Assembly: GCA_963724015.1 (NCBI GenBank)
Contig: CAVRTM010000017.1
Coordinates: forward strand, 23,571 to 87,570
Reading direction: 5' to 3'
DNA length: 64,000 bases
DNA from: CAVRTM01 sp963724015
Lineage (GTDB): Bacteria > Actinomycetota > Actinomycetes > Actinomycetales > Dermatophilaceae
Shown: positions 16,474-24,355 of the stretch, in pieces
Numbering within the stretch: the first letter of the stretch is position 1
Layout of the letters: each line of letters starts with the position of its first letter
The notes under the pieces: model-generated
What the model was told of the DNA's origin: nothing
The model's database searches: none
What the model saw: the letters and a program-made list of their open reading frames with translations, nothing else
Position numbers and translations under genes: made by a program

Positions 16474-17700
16474 GCACCAGCTGGCTCGACCTGCCCGCGG
16501 ACCACCCCTTCGGCCTGGCCGCGCTGCCGTACGGCGTGTTCTCCACCGACGACCCGGACCTGCGCCGGGTCGGCGTCCGCGATCGGCGACCACGTGCTGG
16601 ACGCGGGCGTCGCCGCGGAGCACGCCGGCATGGAGTCCGGCACCAGCTGGACCCAGCCGAGCCTGAACGACTTCCTGCTCGCGCGGCCCGCACGCCTGGG
16701 CCGCGGCCCGCCGGTGGCTCGTCGAGCGTGCTCAGCGACCCCGCCCACCGCGACGCGGTCGAACCGCACCTGCTGCCGCTGTCGGCGGTGACGATGCACC
16801 TGCCGTTCGAGGTGGCCGACTACGTCGACTTCTACGCCAGCGAGCAGCACGCCACCAACGTGGGCCGGATCTTCCGCCCCGACGGCGAGGCGCTGACGCC
16901 CGAACTGGAAGCACCTGCCCATCGGCTACCACGGCCGCGCCGGCACCGTGGTGGTGAGCGGCACCGACGTCGTCCGGCCCACCGGTCAGCGCAAGGCGCC
17001 CGCCGACGCGGCGCCGGTGTTCGGCCCCAGCGTGCGGCTCGACATCGAGGCCGAGCTCGGCTTCGTCGTCGGCGGCGCGACCCCGATCGGCACCCGGGTG
17101 GGAGTCGACGAGGCCGACGACCACCTCTTCGGGGTGGTGCTGCTCAACGACTGGAGCGCGCGCGACATCCAGGCCTGGGAGTACGTCCCGCTCGGCCCGT
17201 TCCTCGGCAAGTCCTTCTGCACCAGCATCTCCGCGTGGGTGCTGCCGATGGAGGCCCTGCACGACGCCCGCGTCGCCCTGCCCGGCCAGGACCCCGAGCC
17301 GCTGCCCTACCTGCGCGGCGCGGACGACGCGGCGACGTACGGCCTCGACGTCCACTGCGAGGTGCGGCTCAACGGCACGCTCATCTCGACGCCGGACTAC
17401 GCGGGGATGTACTGGTCGCCCACGCAGATGCTGGCCCACCTCAGCGTCAACGGCGCCAGCCTGCGCGACGGCGACCTGTTCGGGTCGGGGACCATCAGCG
17501 GCGCCGACCCCGGCACGCGCGGGTCGCTGCTCGAGCTGACCTGGAACGGTCAGGAGCCCCTGACCCTGGCGGACGGGTCGAGCCGGTCGTTCCTGCAGGA
17601 CGGCGACACGGTGACGATCACCGGCTGGGCGCCGGGCCCGGACGGCGGCCGGGTCGCCCTCGGCGAGGTCACCGGCACGGTCGTGCCCGGACCCGCCTGA
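16470..17700 (+). CDS. fahA: Fumarylacetoacetase (four frameshifts)
   Basis: Final enzyme of tyrosine breakdown, splitting fumarylacetoacetate into fumarate and acetoacetate. The N-terminal SH3-like part begins MSTSWLDLPADHPFG. The catalytic barrel shows VGVRIGDHVLD, DYVDFYASEQHATN, the metal-ligand region SVRLDIEAELGFVV, and LLNDWSARDIQAWEY. The coding frame changes at about 16583, 16683, 16728 and 16905. Each change is repaired by deleting one base, giving about 409 residues. The last 250 residues read without a break. Such insertion-only damage in an otherwise conserved gene points to sequence error rather than decay. Confidence 0.85.
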
Positions 17701-17803
17701 GCCCGGCTACCGACGGACACCGAGCTTGCCGGGCCGCACTCATGACGCCGGTTTCGCGCCGCCATGACGTGCCCGCTCCACGCAGCGGGATCGGTCCAGC
17801 CCA

Positions 17804-19132
17804 TCACGCGCTGAGCAGGCGGTCGTGGAAGCGCCCCTCGAGGAGAGAGGGTCCACGGCTGCGTGCGGCTGGTGGCCTCTGGACGGGATGCGGCCTGCCG
17901 GCTGGGTGGGGTGGCGTCGGGCTGGTGTAGTGGTGGCCGGTGGGCGTGCGGGTGCGCACGTGCCCGGCGGTGGTGGCGTGGGCGTGCCAGCCAGGGGCCT
18001 CCTTGGCCAGGTTGCATGCGGCGCACAGGCCCTGCGCGTTGGTCGCGGCAGTGGGGCCGCCGTGGGCATGCCGGGTGGGGTGGTCGAGGTGGCGGATCGG
18101 GGCGTCGCACCAAGGGGTGCGGCAGCTCTGGTCGCGGGTGATCAGGAACCTGCGCAGGCCGCCGGTGAAGGTGCGGCGGGTGGAGTCCATGCCGACCAGG
18201 GCCCTCCCGGGTGGACGCGTGTAGAGCCGGCGGACCCACACGTCGGCGTCGGTGTCGGCCAGCCAGGTCCGGGCGAAGGGGGCCGGGACCGGCCCGTAGC
18301 CGTGGACCTGGGCCGGGGCCGGGTCGTGCCCGAGCAGGGCGGTGTCGCTCATCACGAGCTGGACCTCGACGGGAACCGCGGCGGCGCTGGCCTGCCCGGT
18401 GACCCGTTCGACCAGGGTGTCGGCCATGATCTGGCCCCGGCCCCGCTGGTCGCCCGCCGAGCGCAGGGTGTCCGCGTGCCGACTCAGCGCGGCGTGCACC
18501 GCCACGCCCTGGGCGACCGGGAGCAGCCCGGTCAGGAACGTCATGGTGTCCGGTGCCGGGCGCAGGCTGACCCGCCGCTGGGTGACGGCGTGGGCGGCCC
18601 GGGCGCTGAAGGCGTGCGGGTCCAGCCGGTAGGCGATCCGGCGGGCCGCCTGCTCGATGCCGCGGTCACCGAGCCCGGCCAGGGCACCTGGGGCGGCCAG
18701 CTCGGCGTCGAGGGCCGCGCGGTCCTGCAGGGTCAGGCAGGCGCTCTCGCGCACGATCAGGGTGACCCGCCACTCGCTGAGCGCCCCGGCCGCGAAAGCG
18801 GCGGCGGTCTGCGGCATCTCGGCCAACGCCACGGCAACCCCCAGATGCCGGGACCCTTTGGCTGGGCTGTCCCGGCGGGCCAGCGCCACCTGCGCCCCGA
18901 CCCCGACACCGACCTCCCGGGCCGGCGCCCCGGCCGCAACCTGGGCGGCCCGCTGCGACGCGGCGAACGACAGCGTGATCCGGGCCTGCGCGGCCGCCGC
19001 CGCGGCCTTGAGCTCCTCCAGCGCCCGCAACGCCTCGACCCGGTCGGCGTCTACGGAGGGGGCCAAGCGGCCGAGCGCGGCCACCCACCCACGGACGGCG
19101 TCCGTGCCGACTGCCCCATTGCCGTGGACCAT
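17804..19132 (-). CDS. DUF222/HNH endonuclease, divergent paralog
   Basis: A 442-residue member of the same broad 13E12/HNH class as the genes at 3 kb and 63 kb, but only distantly similar to them. A helical N-terminal region rich in Ala is followed by a C-terminal HNH nuclease with CRTPWCDAPIRHLDH, HAHGGPT and LCAACNLAKE. These give the zinc-knuckle cysteines and metal histidines. I use the ATG at 19132; another ATG ten bases upstream is out of frame. A perfect SOS box lies 15 bp upstream of this ATG. The gene splits the tyrosine catabolic genes, which suggests insertion. Confidence 0.88.
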   Translation of the reverse strand: MVHGNGAVGTDAVRGWVAALGRLAPSVDADRVEALRALEELKAAAAAAQARITLSFAASQRAAQVAAGAPAREVGVGVGAQVALARRDSPAKGSRHLGVAVALAEMPQTAAAFAAGALSEWRVTLIVRESACLTLQDRAALDAELAAPGALAGLGDRGIEQAARRIAYRLDPHAFSARAAHAVTQRRVSLRPAPDTMTFLTGLLPVAQGVAVHAALSRHADTLRSAGDQRGRGQIMADTLVERVTGQASAAAVPVEVQLVMSDTALLGHDPAPAQVHGYGPVPAPFARTWLADTDADVWVRRLYTRPPGRALVGMDSTRRTFTGGLRRFLITRDQSCRTPWCDAPIRHLDHPTRHAHGGPTAATNAQGLCAACNLAKEAPGWHAHATTAGHVRTRTPTGHHYTSPTPPHPAGRPHPVQRPPAARSRGPSLLEGRFHDRLLSA

Positions 19133-19146
19133 GAGACCATGAGTAC

Positions 19147-19162
19147 TCGAACACCTGTTCGA
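19147..19162 (-). promoter_or_regulatory. LexA/SOS box upstream of the HNH paralog
   Basis: TCGAACACCTGTTCGA on the + strand (TCGAACAGGTGTTCGA on the minus strand) has perfect TCGAAC/GTTCGA arms with a 4-bp spacer. It is just upstream of the start codon, where LexA binding would block transcription. Confidence 0.8.
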
Positions 19163-19295
19163 TCGGAAGGCCCTGTGGAACGCGTGACATCGCGACGCGG
19201 GGCTCGGCCGCGGCGCGGGGCTTGGCCGTGACGCCTGGCGCGCGGCTCCATGGTGGCGCGCCGCTCAGCTGTGCGCCGCTCAGCCGTGGCGGCGC

Positions 19296-20117
19296 TCAGC
19301 TGTGGCGGCGCGGTTGCTGGCCGAGGACGACGTTGGTGCGCGCCCGCCTTGTCGTGCAGGGCCTGGCGGCGCTCGTCCCACAGCGGCCAGAGCGAGTCCA
19401 GGATCGTGAAGAGGCTGCCGAGGATGCCGACGACCGGCAGCAGCCCGACGATGCTGCCGGCCTCCTTGACGAAGGTCCGCCGCAGCACCGCGGGCAGCGG
19501 CGGCGGGCCGGGGCGCTCCCGCAGCCGCACGCTGATCCCCACGAGGCGGCGGCCCGGCGTGGTGCCGTGCCAGGTGAGCAGCACGACCTCGTAGGCGAAG
19601 TAGATGACGATGCTGGCCAGGCTGACCGGCAGCAGGGCGGAGGCCAGCTCGAGGGGGGCGGGCGGCGGCGTGCCACCGCTCTGCGCTGCGTCGATGCTGG
19701 CGCGGAAGAAGTCGGACATGATCGCCGGCGGCATGGGTGAGCGCCGGGAACGTCACCAGCGCGGTGATCACCGCGCAGATCAGCCCGTCGACGATCCGGG
19801 CGGCGACTCGCCGCCACCAGCCGGAGAGGAGGACGCCGTCGGGGGTGGTCGGCTGCGGGCGGCCGAGCTGGACGCCCTGCCACGGTGGGGCGCCGGGCGG
19901 CTGCTGCCCGTGCTGTCGCCTGCCCGTCGTGCTGCCCCTGCCGGCCCTGGCTGCCGTACGGCGCGGTGCTGGCGAGGTCCTGGGCCGCCCCGATGCCGGA
20001 CTGGTCCACCGTGGGTGACTTCCGGGGCGCGACGTGGCTGGTCCACACCACGCCGTCCCAGTAGCGCAGCAGGTCGGCGTCGTTCGGGTCGTCGTACCAC
20101 CCGGAGGGCTGTGTCAT
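19296..20117 (-). CDS. DUF2510/RDD membrane protein (three frameshifts)
   Basis: An integral membrane protein of about 270 residues. The N-terminus MTQPSGWYDDPNDADLLRYW ending in WTSHVAP is a DUF2510 domain. The rest is an RDD domain: YEVVLLTWHGTTPGRRLVG, the FVKEAGSIVGLLPVVG helix, and LWPLWDERRQALHDK. The product passes through three frames and returns to the original one at the C-terminus (TNVVLGQQPRRHS), as expected from three +1 insertions. Function is unknown; RDD proteins often act as channels or transporter-like membrane proteins. It is divergent from the permease at 20206. Confidence 0.8.
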   Translation of the reverse strand: MTQPSGWYDDPNDADLLRYWDGVVWTSHVAPRKSPTVDQSGIGAAQDLASTAPYGSQGRQGQHDGQATARAAAARRPTVAGRPARPPAADHPRRRPPLRLVAASRRPDRRRADLRGDHRAGDVPGAHPCRRRSCPTSSAPASTQRRAVARRRPPPSSWPPPCCRSAWPASSSTSPTRSCCSPGTAPRRAAASWGSACGCGSAPARRRCPRCCGGPSSRRPAASSGCCRSSASSAASSRSWTRSGRCGTSAARPCTTRRARTNVVLGQQPRRHS

Positions 20118-20205
20118 GCGCCCAGCCTTTCACGGCCCGCGGACCGCCGCCACGCACCGTGGTCTCGGGAGGTCGCCCGGCCCGCGCGGCGATACCGTCG
20201 TCTCC

Positions 20206-21717
20206 ATGAGCGACCAGTCGATACTGCGGACCAAACCGGTGGAGGACGTCCTCGCCCAGGGCGGTGACGAGGACGACGGGCACGGCGGCCGCTCCAGCGG
20301 ATCGGCGCTCAAGCGCCGCCTGGGCCCACTCGACCTCATGGGCTTCGGGGTCGGCATCGTCATCGGCACCGGGATCTTCACCCTGACCGGCATCGAGGCC
20401 AAGAACCACGCCGGGCCCGGTGTCGTGATCTCGTTCGGCATCGCCGGCGTCGTGAGCCTGCTCGCGGCCCTGTGCTACGCCGAGATGTCGTCCGCCGTCC
20501 CGACGGCCGGGAGCGCCTACACCTACGCCTACGCCACGATCGGCGAGGTGTTCGCGTGGATCATCGGATGGGACCTGATCCTCGAGTTCGCCCTCGGCGC
20601 AGCGGTCGTCGCCCGCGGGTGGTCGGGCTACCTGCAGGAGCTGTTCGGCCTGCCGCCGTCGATCTTCGGTGAGGGCTCGGTCGTCAACGTCGGCGCCGTC
20701 GCCATCGTGCTGGTGCTCGGCGTCGTCGCGCTCGTCGGCATCCGCGAGAGCGCCCGGGTCACCAACGTGCTCGTCGTCATCAAGGTGGCGATCTGCCTGT
20801 TCGTCATCGTCGCCGGCGCGTTCTTCGTCCAGAAGGCCAACCTCACGCCCTTCGTCCCGGCCGCAGCCCCGGTCAAGGAGGGAACCAGCGGCCTGAAGCA
20901 GCCGCTCGGCCAGGCGCTGTTCGGCATCGAGCCCTCGGCCTTCGGCTTCGCCGGCATCCTCACCGCGGCCGCGGTGGTGTTCTTCGCCTACACCGGGTTC
21001 GAGGCGGTGGCCAACATGGGCGAGGAGACCCGCAAGCCGGCGCGCGACCTTCCGCTGGGCCTGCTCGGCACGCTCGGCCTGTGCACCGTCCTCTACATCG
21101 GCGTCTCCTTCGTGCTCACCGGGATGGTGAGGTACGACCGGATCAGCGAGGGCGCGCCGATCGCCAACGCCTTCGAGCAGGTCGGGCTCAGCTGGGCCGC
21201 CAAGCTCGTCTCGATCGCCGCCATCTGCGGGCTGACGTCGGTCATCCTGGTGGACATCCTCGCGATGGGGCGGATCGGCTTCGCGATGGGCCGCGACCGG
21301 CTCCTCCCGCCCGCCGTCGCCAAGATCCACCCGAAGTGGGGCACGCCGTACCGCATCACGGCCGGCACCATCGTGTTCGTCGCGATCCTGGCCGGGCTGG
21401 TCCCGCTCAGCGCCCTGGCCGACCTGGTCAGCATCGGCACGCTGTTCGCCTTCATCGTGGTCTCGATCGCGGTGCCGGTGCTGCGCCGCACGAAGCCGGA
21501 CATGAAGCGGCCGTTCCGGGTGCCGCTCTCCCCCGTCATCCCCATCGTGTCCGCCCTGGCCTGCCTCTACCTGATGACCAACCTCAGCCTGGAGACGTGG
21601 CTGCGGTTCGCCATCTGGATGGCGGTGGGTCTCGTGGTCTACCTGACCTACGGGCGCCGCAACGCCCGGCTGGCCCAGTCCGACTACGACCGCACCGCCT
21701 CGAGCACCGCGCGCTGA
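20206..21717 (+). CDS. APC-family amino acid permease
   Basis: A 503-residue transporter of the cationic amino acid/APC type. After a cytoplasmic N-terminus with DEDDGHGG, the first helix carries GFGVGIVIGTGIFTLTG, the unwound GTG substrate site of the fold. About 12 membrane helices follow. FFAYTGFEAVANMGEETRKP in helix 6 is characteristic. A TACCGT box 7 nt upstream of the ATG suggests a leaderless transcript. It lies next to the tyrosine catabolic genes, so aromatic amino acid uptake is conceivable, but cationic amino acids fit the sequence type better. The frame is intact. Confidence 0.9.
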   Translation: MSDQSILRTKPVEDVLAQGGDEDDGHGGRSSGSALKRRLGPLDLMGFGVGIVIGTGIFTLTGIEAKNHAGPGVVISFGIAGVVSLLAALCYAEMSSAVPTAGSAYTYAYATIGEVFAWIIGWDLILEFALGAAVVARGWSGYLQELFGLPPSIFGEGSVVNVGAVAIVLVLGVVALVGIRESARVTNVLVVIKVAICLFVIVAGAFFVQKANLTPFVPAAAPVKEGTSGLKQPLGQALFGIEPSAFGFAGILTAAAVVFFAYTGFEAVANMGEETRKPARDLPLGLLGTLGLCTVLYIGVSFVLTGMVRYDRISEGAPIANAFEQVGLSWAAKLVSIAAICGLTSVILVDILAMGRIGFAMGRDRLLPPAVAKIHPKWGTPYRITAGTIVFVAILAGLVPLSALADLVSIGTLFAFIVVSIAVPVLRRTKPDMKRPFRVPLSPVIPIVSALACLYLMTNLSLETWLRFAIWMAVGLVVYLTYGRRNARLAQSDYDRTASSTAR

Positions 21718-21733
21718 GGTCCCTGCCGGTACG

Positions 21734-21777
21734 CCGCTGCGGCCCGCTCCCCGGTCAACGGGGGCGGGCCGCAGCGG
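21734..21777. terminator. Bidirectional terminator hairpin
   Basis: Arms CCGCTGCGGCCCGC and GCGGGCCGCAGCGG with further CCCC/GGGG pairing enclose a short loop. It sits between the convergent permease and hppD genes, so it can serve both. Confidence 0.75.
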
Positions 21778-21793
21778 TGCGAACCGGGGCCGG

Positions 21794-22999
21794 TCAGAGG
21801 TTGCCGCGGCGCTCCTGCTCGCGCTCGATGGCCTCGAACAGCGCCTTGAAGTTGCCCTTGCCGAAGCCCAGCGAGCCGTGGCGCTCGATCATCTCGAAGA
21901 ACACCGTGGGGCGGTCGCCGACCGGGCGGGTGAAGATCTGCAGGAGGTAGCCGTCCTCGTCGCGGTCGACGAGGATGCCGCGCTTCTGCAGCTCCTCGAT
22001 CGGGACGCGGACGTGGCCGATGCGCTCCCGCAGGGCCGGGTCCTCGTAGTAGGAGTCCGGGGTCGACAGGAACTCCACGCCCTCGGCGCGCATGGCGTCG
22101 ACCGTCGCGAGGATGTCGTTCGTCGCCAGCGCGAGGTGCTGGACGCCCGGGCCGTCGTAGAACTCGAGGAACTCATCGATCTGGCTCTTCTTCTTGGCGA
22201 TAGCCGGCTCGTTGAGCGGGAACTTGACCCGGTGGTTGCCGTTGGCGACGACCTTGGACATCAGCGCGGAGTAGTCGGTGGCGATGTCGTCGCCGACGAA
22301 CTCGGCCATGTTCACGAAGCCCATGACCTTGTTGTAGTAGGTCACCCACTCATCCATCCGGCCCAGCTCGACGTTGCCGACCACGTGGTCGAGGGCCTGG
22401 AACATCCGCCGCGGGGCGCCGTCCCGCTTGACGAAGCCCGAGGTGCGCTCGACGTAGCCGGGCAGGTAGACGCCGGTGTAGCGGGACCGGTCGACGAGGG
22501 TGTGGCGCGTGTCGCCGTACGCCGCGATGGCCGCGACCCGCACGGTGCCGTGCTCGTCGGAGACGTCCTCGGGCTCCTGGACGATGGTGGCGCCCATGGC
22601 CCGGGCGTGCTCGATGCAGCGGTCGACGTCCGGCACCTCCAGGGCGATGTCGACGACGCCGTCGCCGTGGGCCCGGTGGTGGTCGTGCAGGGGGCTCTGG
22701 GGCGAGACGCCGCCCTTGACCACGAAACGGCAGGAGCCGCTCTTGAGCACGAACGCCTTGTGGTCGCGGTTGCCGGTCTCCGGGCCGCTGTAGGCGACCA
22801 GCTCCATGCCGTAGGCGGACTGGTAGTAGTGCGCGGTCTGCGTGGCGTTGCCGACGACGAACACCAGCGCGTCCCAGCCGGTCACCGGGAACGGGTCCTT
22901 GGTCTGGTCGTAGGCCACCAGCCCGACGAGCTGCTTGAGCTGGTCGAGGTCGAGGTCGGCGTCGCGCTCTTCGGGCGTCAGGGCGATGGTGTCGGTCAT
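21794..22999 (-). CDS. hppD: 4-hydroxyphenylpyruvate dioxygenase
   Basis: A 401-residue non-haem iron enzyme converting 4-hydroxyphenylpyruvate to homogentisate, the substrate of HmgA. Two VOC-fold halves are visible: AYGMELVAYSG in the first, and the metal-binding LDHVVGNVELG, GVQHLALATNDI and FFEMIER in the second, supplying His, His and Glu. I start at MTDTIALTPEERDAD. The frame is intact. The Lrp-type regulator gene at 23108 is divergent, with a shared 108-bp promoter region, and is the likely regulator. Confidence 0.95.
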   Translation of the reverse strand: MTDTIALTPEERDADLDLDQLKQLVGLVAYDQTKDPFPVTGWDALVFVVGNATQTAHYYQSAYGMELVAYSGPETGNRDHKAFVLKSGSCRFVVKGGVSPQSPLHDHHRAHGDGVVDIALEVPDVDRCIEHARAMGATIVQEPEDVSDEHGTVRVAAIAAYGDTRHTLVDRSRYTGVYLPGYVERTSGFVKRDGAPRRMFQALDHVVGNVELGRMDEWVTYYNKVMGFVNMAEFVGDDIATDYSALMSKVVANGNHRVKFPLNEPAIAKKKSQIDEFLEFYDGPGVQHLALATNDILATVDAMRAEGVEFLSTPDSYYEDPALRERIGHVRVPIEELQKRGILVDRDEDGYLLQIFTRPVGDRPTVFFEMIERHGSLGFGKGNFKALFEAIEREQERRGNL

Positions 23000-23061
23000 G
23001 GCTGCACTGTGGACCACCGGCCGCAGGTGGGCAACCATGCACGTCCGGGCTGGTCACGATG

Positions 23062-23075
23062 CGCAACCTGTTGCG
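23062..23075. promoter_or_regulatory. Palindromic operator candidate between hppD and lrp-like gene
   Basis: CGCAAC-CT-GTTGCG has perfect 6-bp arms in the 108-bp divergent intergenic region. An AsnC/Lrp dimer could bind here and control both genes. This is inference from symmetry and position. Confidence 0.45.
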
Positions 23076-23107
23076 TCGGACCCGCATACTGGCTGGACAC
23101 TCTGCCC

Positions 23108-23584
23108 ATGACGATCGACGCCCTCGACGGCCGCCTGCTCACCCTGCTCACCGAGCAGCCGCAGATCGGCGTGCTGGGGGCCTCGCGGGCCCTGGGCGTG
23201 GCCCGCGGCACGGTGCAGGCGCGGCTGGACCGGCTGGTCCGGCGCGGGGTCATCACGACGATGGCACCGCACGTCGACCCGGCCGCGCTCGGCTTCCCGG
23301 TGACGGCGTTCTGCACGCTGGAGATCCGCCAGGGGCGGGGCCACGACCCGGTGGTCACCCACCTCTCGGGCATCCCGGAGGTGCTCGAGGCGCACACCAT
23401 CACCGGGTCCGGGGACCTGTGGATCCGCGTCGTCGCGCGGGACAACACCGACCTGCAGCGGGTGATCGACCGGGTCGTGGACGAGGGGCACGTCGTGCGG
23501 GCCTCGACCGTGATCGCCCTGGCCAGCCAGATCGGCTACCGGACCCTGCCGCTGGTGCAGGCCGCCGCGTCAGCGCAGGAGTGA
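23108..23584 (+). CDS. Lrp/AsnC-family transcriptional regulator
   Basis: A 158-residue regulator with an N-terminal winged HTH (ALDGRLLTLL, then LGVARGTVQARLDRLVRRGVI) and a C-terminal RAM/AsnC ligand domain (FCTLEIRQGRG, ITGSGDLWIRVVARD). It is divergent from hppD and is the best candidate for its regulator, with tyrosine or an intermediate as effector by analogy with Lrp-type regulators of this pathway. Its 3' end overlaps the convergent iclR-type gene by 15 bp. Confidence 0.9.
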   Translation: MTIDALDGRLLTLLTEQPQIGVLGASRALGVARGTVQARLDRLVRRGVITTMAPHVDPAALGFPVTAFCTLEIRQGRGHDPVVTHLSGIPEVLEAHTITGSGDLWIRVVARDNTDLQRVIDRVVDEGHVVRASTVIALASQIGYRTLPLVQAAASAQE

Positions 23585-24253
23585 GGCGACCTCCTGGGCG
23601 GCTGCCCGCACCTGGGGGCCGACGGTGGAGGCGTCCAGCTCGACCATCGACACGACGCCGAGGGAGGCCTCGAGACCGGACACGCCGACCAGCGGGGCGG
23701 CGATGCCGTGCGCCCCGGACTGCAGCTCGCCGTCGGTGGCGACGTAGCCGTCCTGACCCCGCCGGGCCGCGAGGATCGCCCGGCCGGCCGCGCCCCGGTC
23801 GAGCGCGTGGCGGGTGCCGATGCGGTAGGCCACGTGGTAGCTGGTCCAGGACGGCTCGACCACCGCGATCGCCAGCGCCTCACCGCCCTCGACGACGGTG
23901 AGGTGCGCGGTGGCGCCCACCGTGTCGGCGAGCGCGCGCAGGGTGGGCAGGGCCCCCTCGCGCAGCAGCGGCAGCACGGAGCTCGACAGGCGGGTGATGG
24001 CCAGCCCCAGCCGGACCCGGCCGTCCTCGCGCCGACGGACGAAGTCGCGGGCCTCCAGCGTGGCCACCAGCCGGTAGACCACCGGGCGGCCGACCCCGAG
24101 CTCGGCGGCGAGCTCGGTCACGGTGAGGCCGCCGGCGTGCTCGTGCGAGCCGAGCAGCTGCAGCACGGCGAGGCCGCGGTCCAGCGTCTGCGAGGTCTCT
24201 CCGCCGACGGCGCGCCGTGCGCCGGTGCTGGGCTCGCCGCCGGGAGTGGTCAC
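23570..24253 (-). CDS. IclR-family transcriptional regulator
   Basis: A 227-residue regulator with an N-terminal winged HTH (TLDRGLAVLQLL, LTVTELAAELGVGRPVVYRLVATLE) and an IclR effector domain. GTRHALDRGAAGRAILA and the DGELQSGAHGIAAPL region are typical. The start is GTG at 24253. It overlaps the end of the Lrp-type gene. No target can be named; IclR proteins often control aromatic catabolism, which would fit the neighbouring hppD/hmgA genes. Confidence 0.9.
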   Translation of the reverse strand: MTTPGGEPSTGARRAVGGETSQTLDRGLAVLQLLGSHEHAGGLTVTELAAELGVGRPVVYRLVATLEARDFVRRREDGRVRLGLAITRLSSSVLPLLREGALPTLRALADTVGATAHLTVVEGGEALAIAVVEPSWTSYHVAYRIGTRHALDRGAAGRAILAARRGQDGYVATDGELQSGAHGIAAPLVGVSGLEASLGVVSMVELDASTVGPQVRAAAQEVASLLR

Positions 24254-24355
24254 GCGCCCACGGTACCGCCGGGCGGGGCGCAGCGACCCGGCTCGCGGGG
24301 CCCGGTGAAGGGTGGCCGCGCGGACCGCGGAACGGACCCGAGCGGGCCCGCAGCC

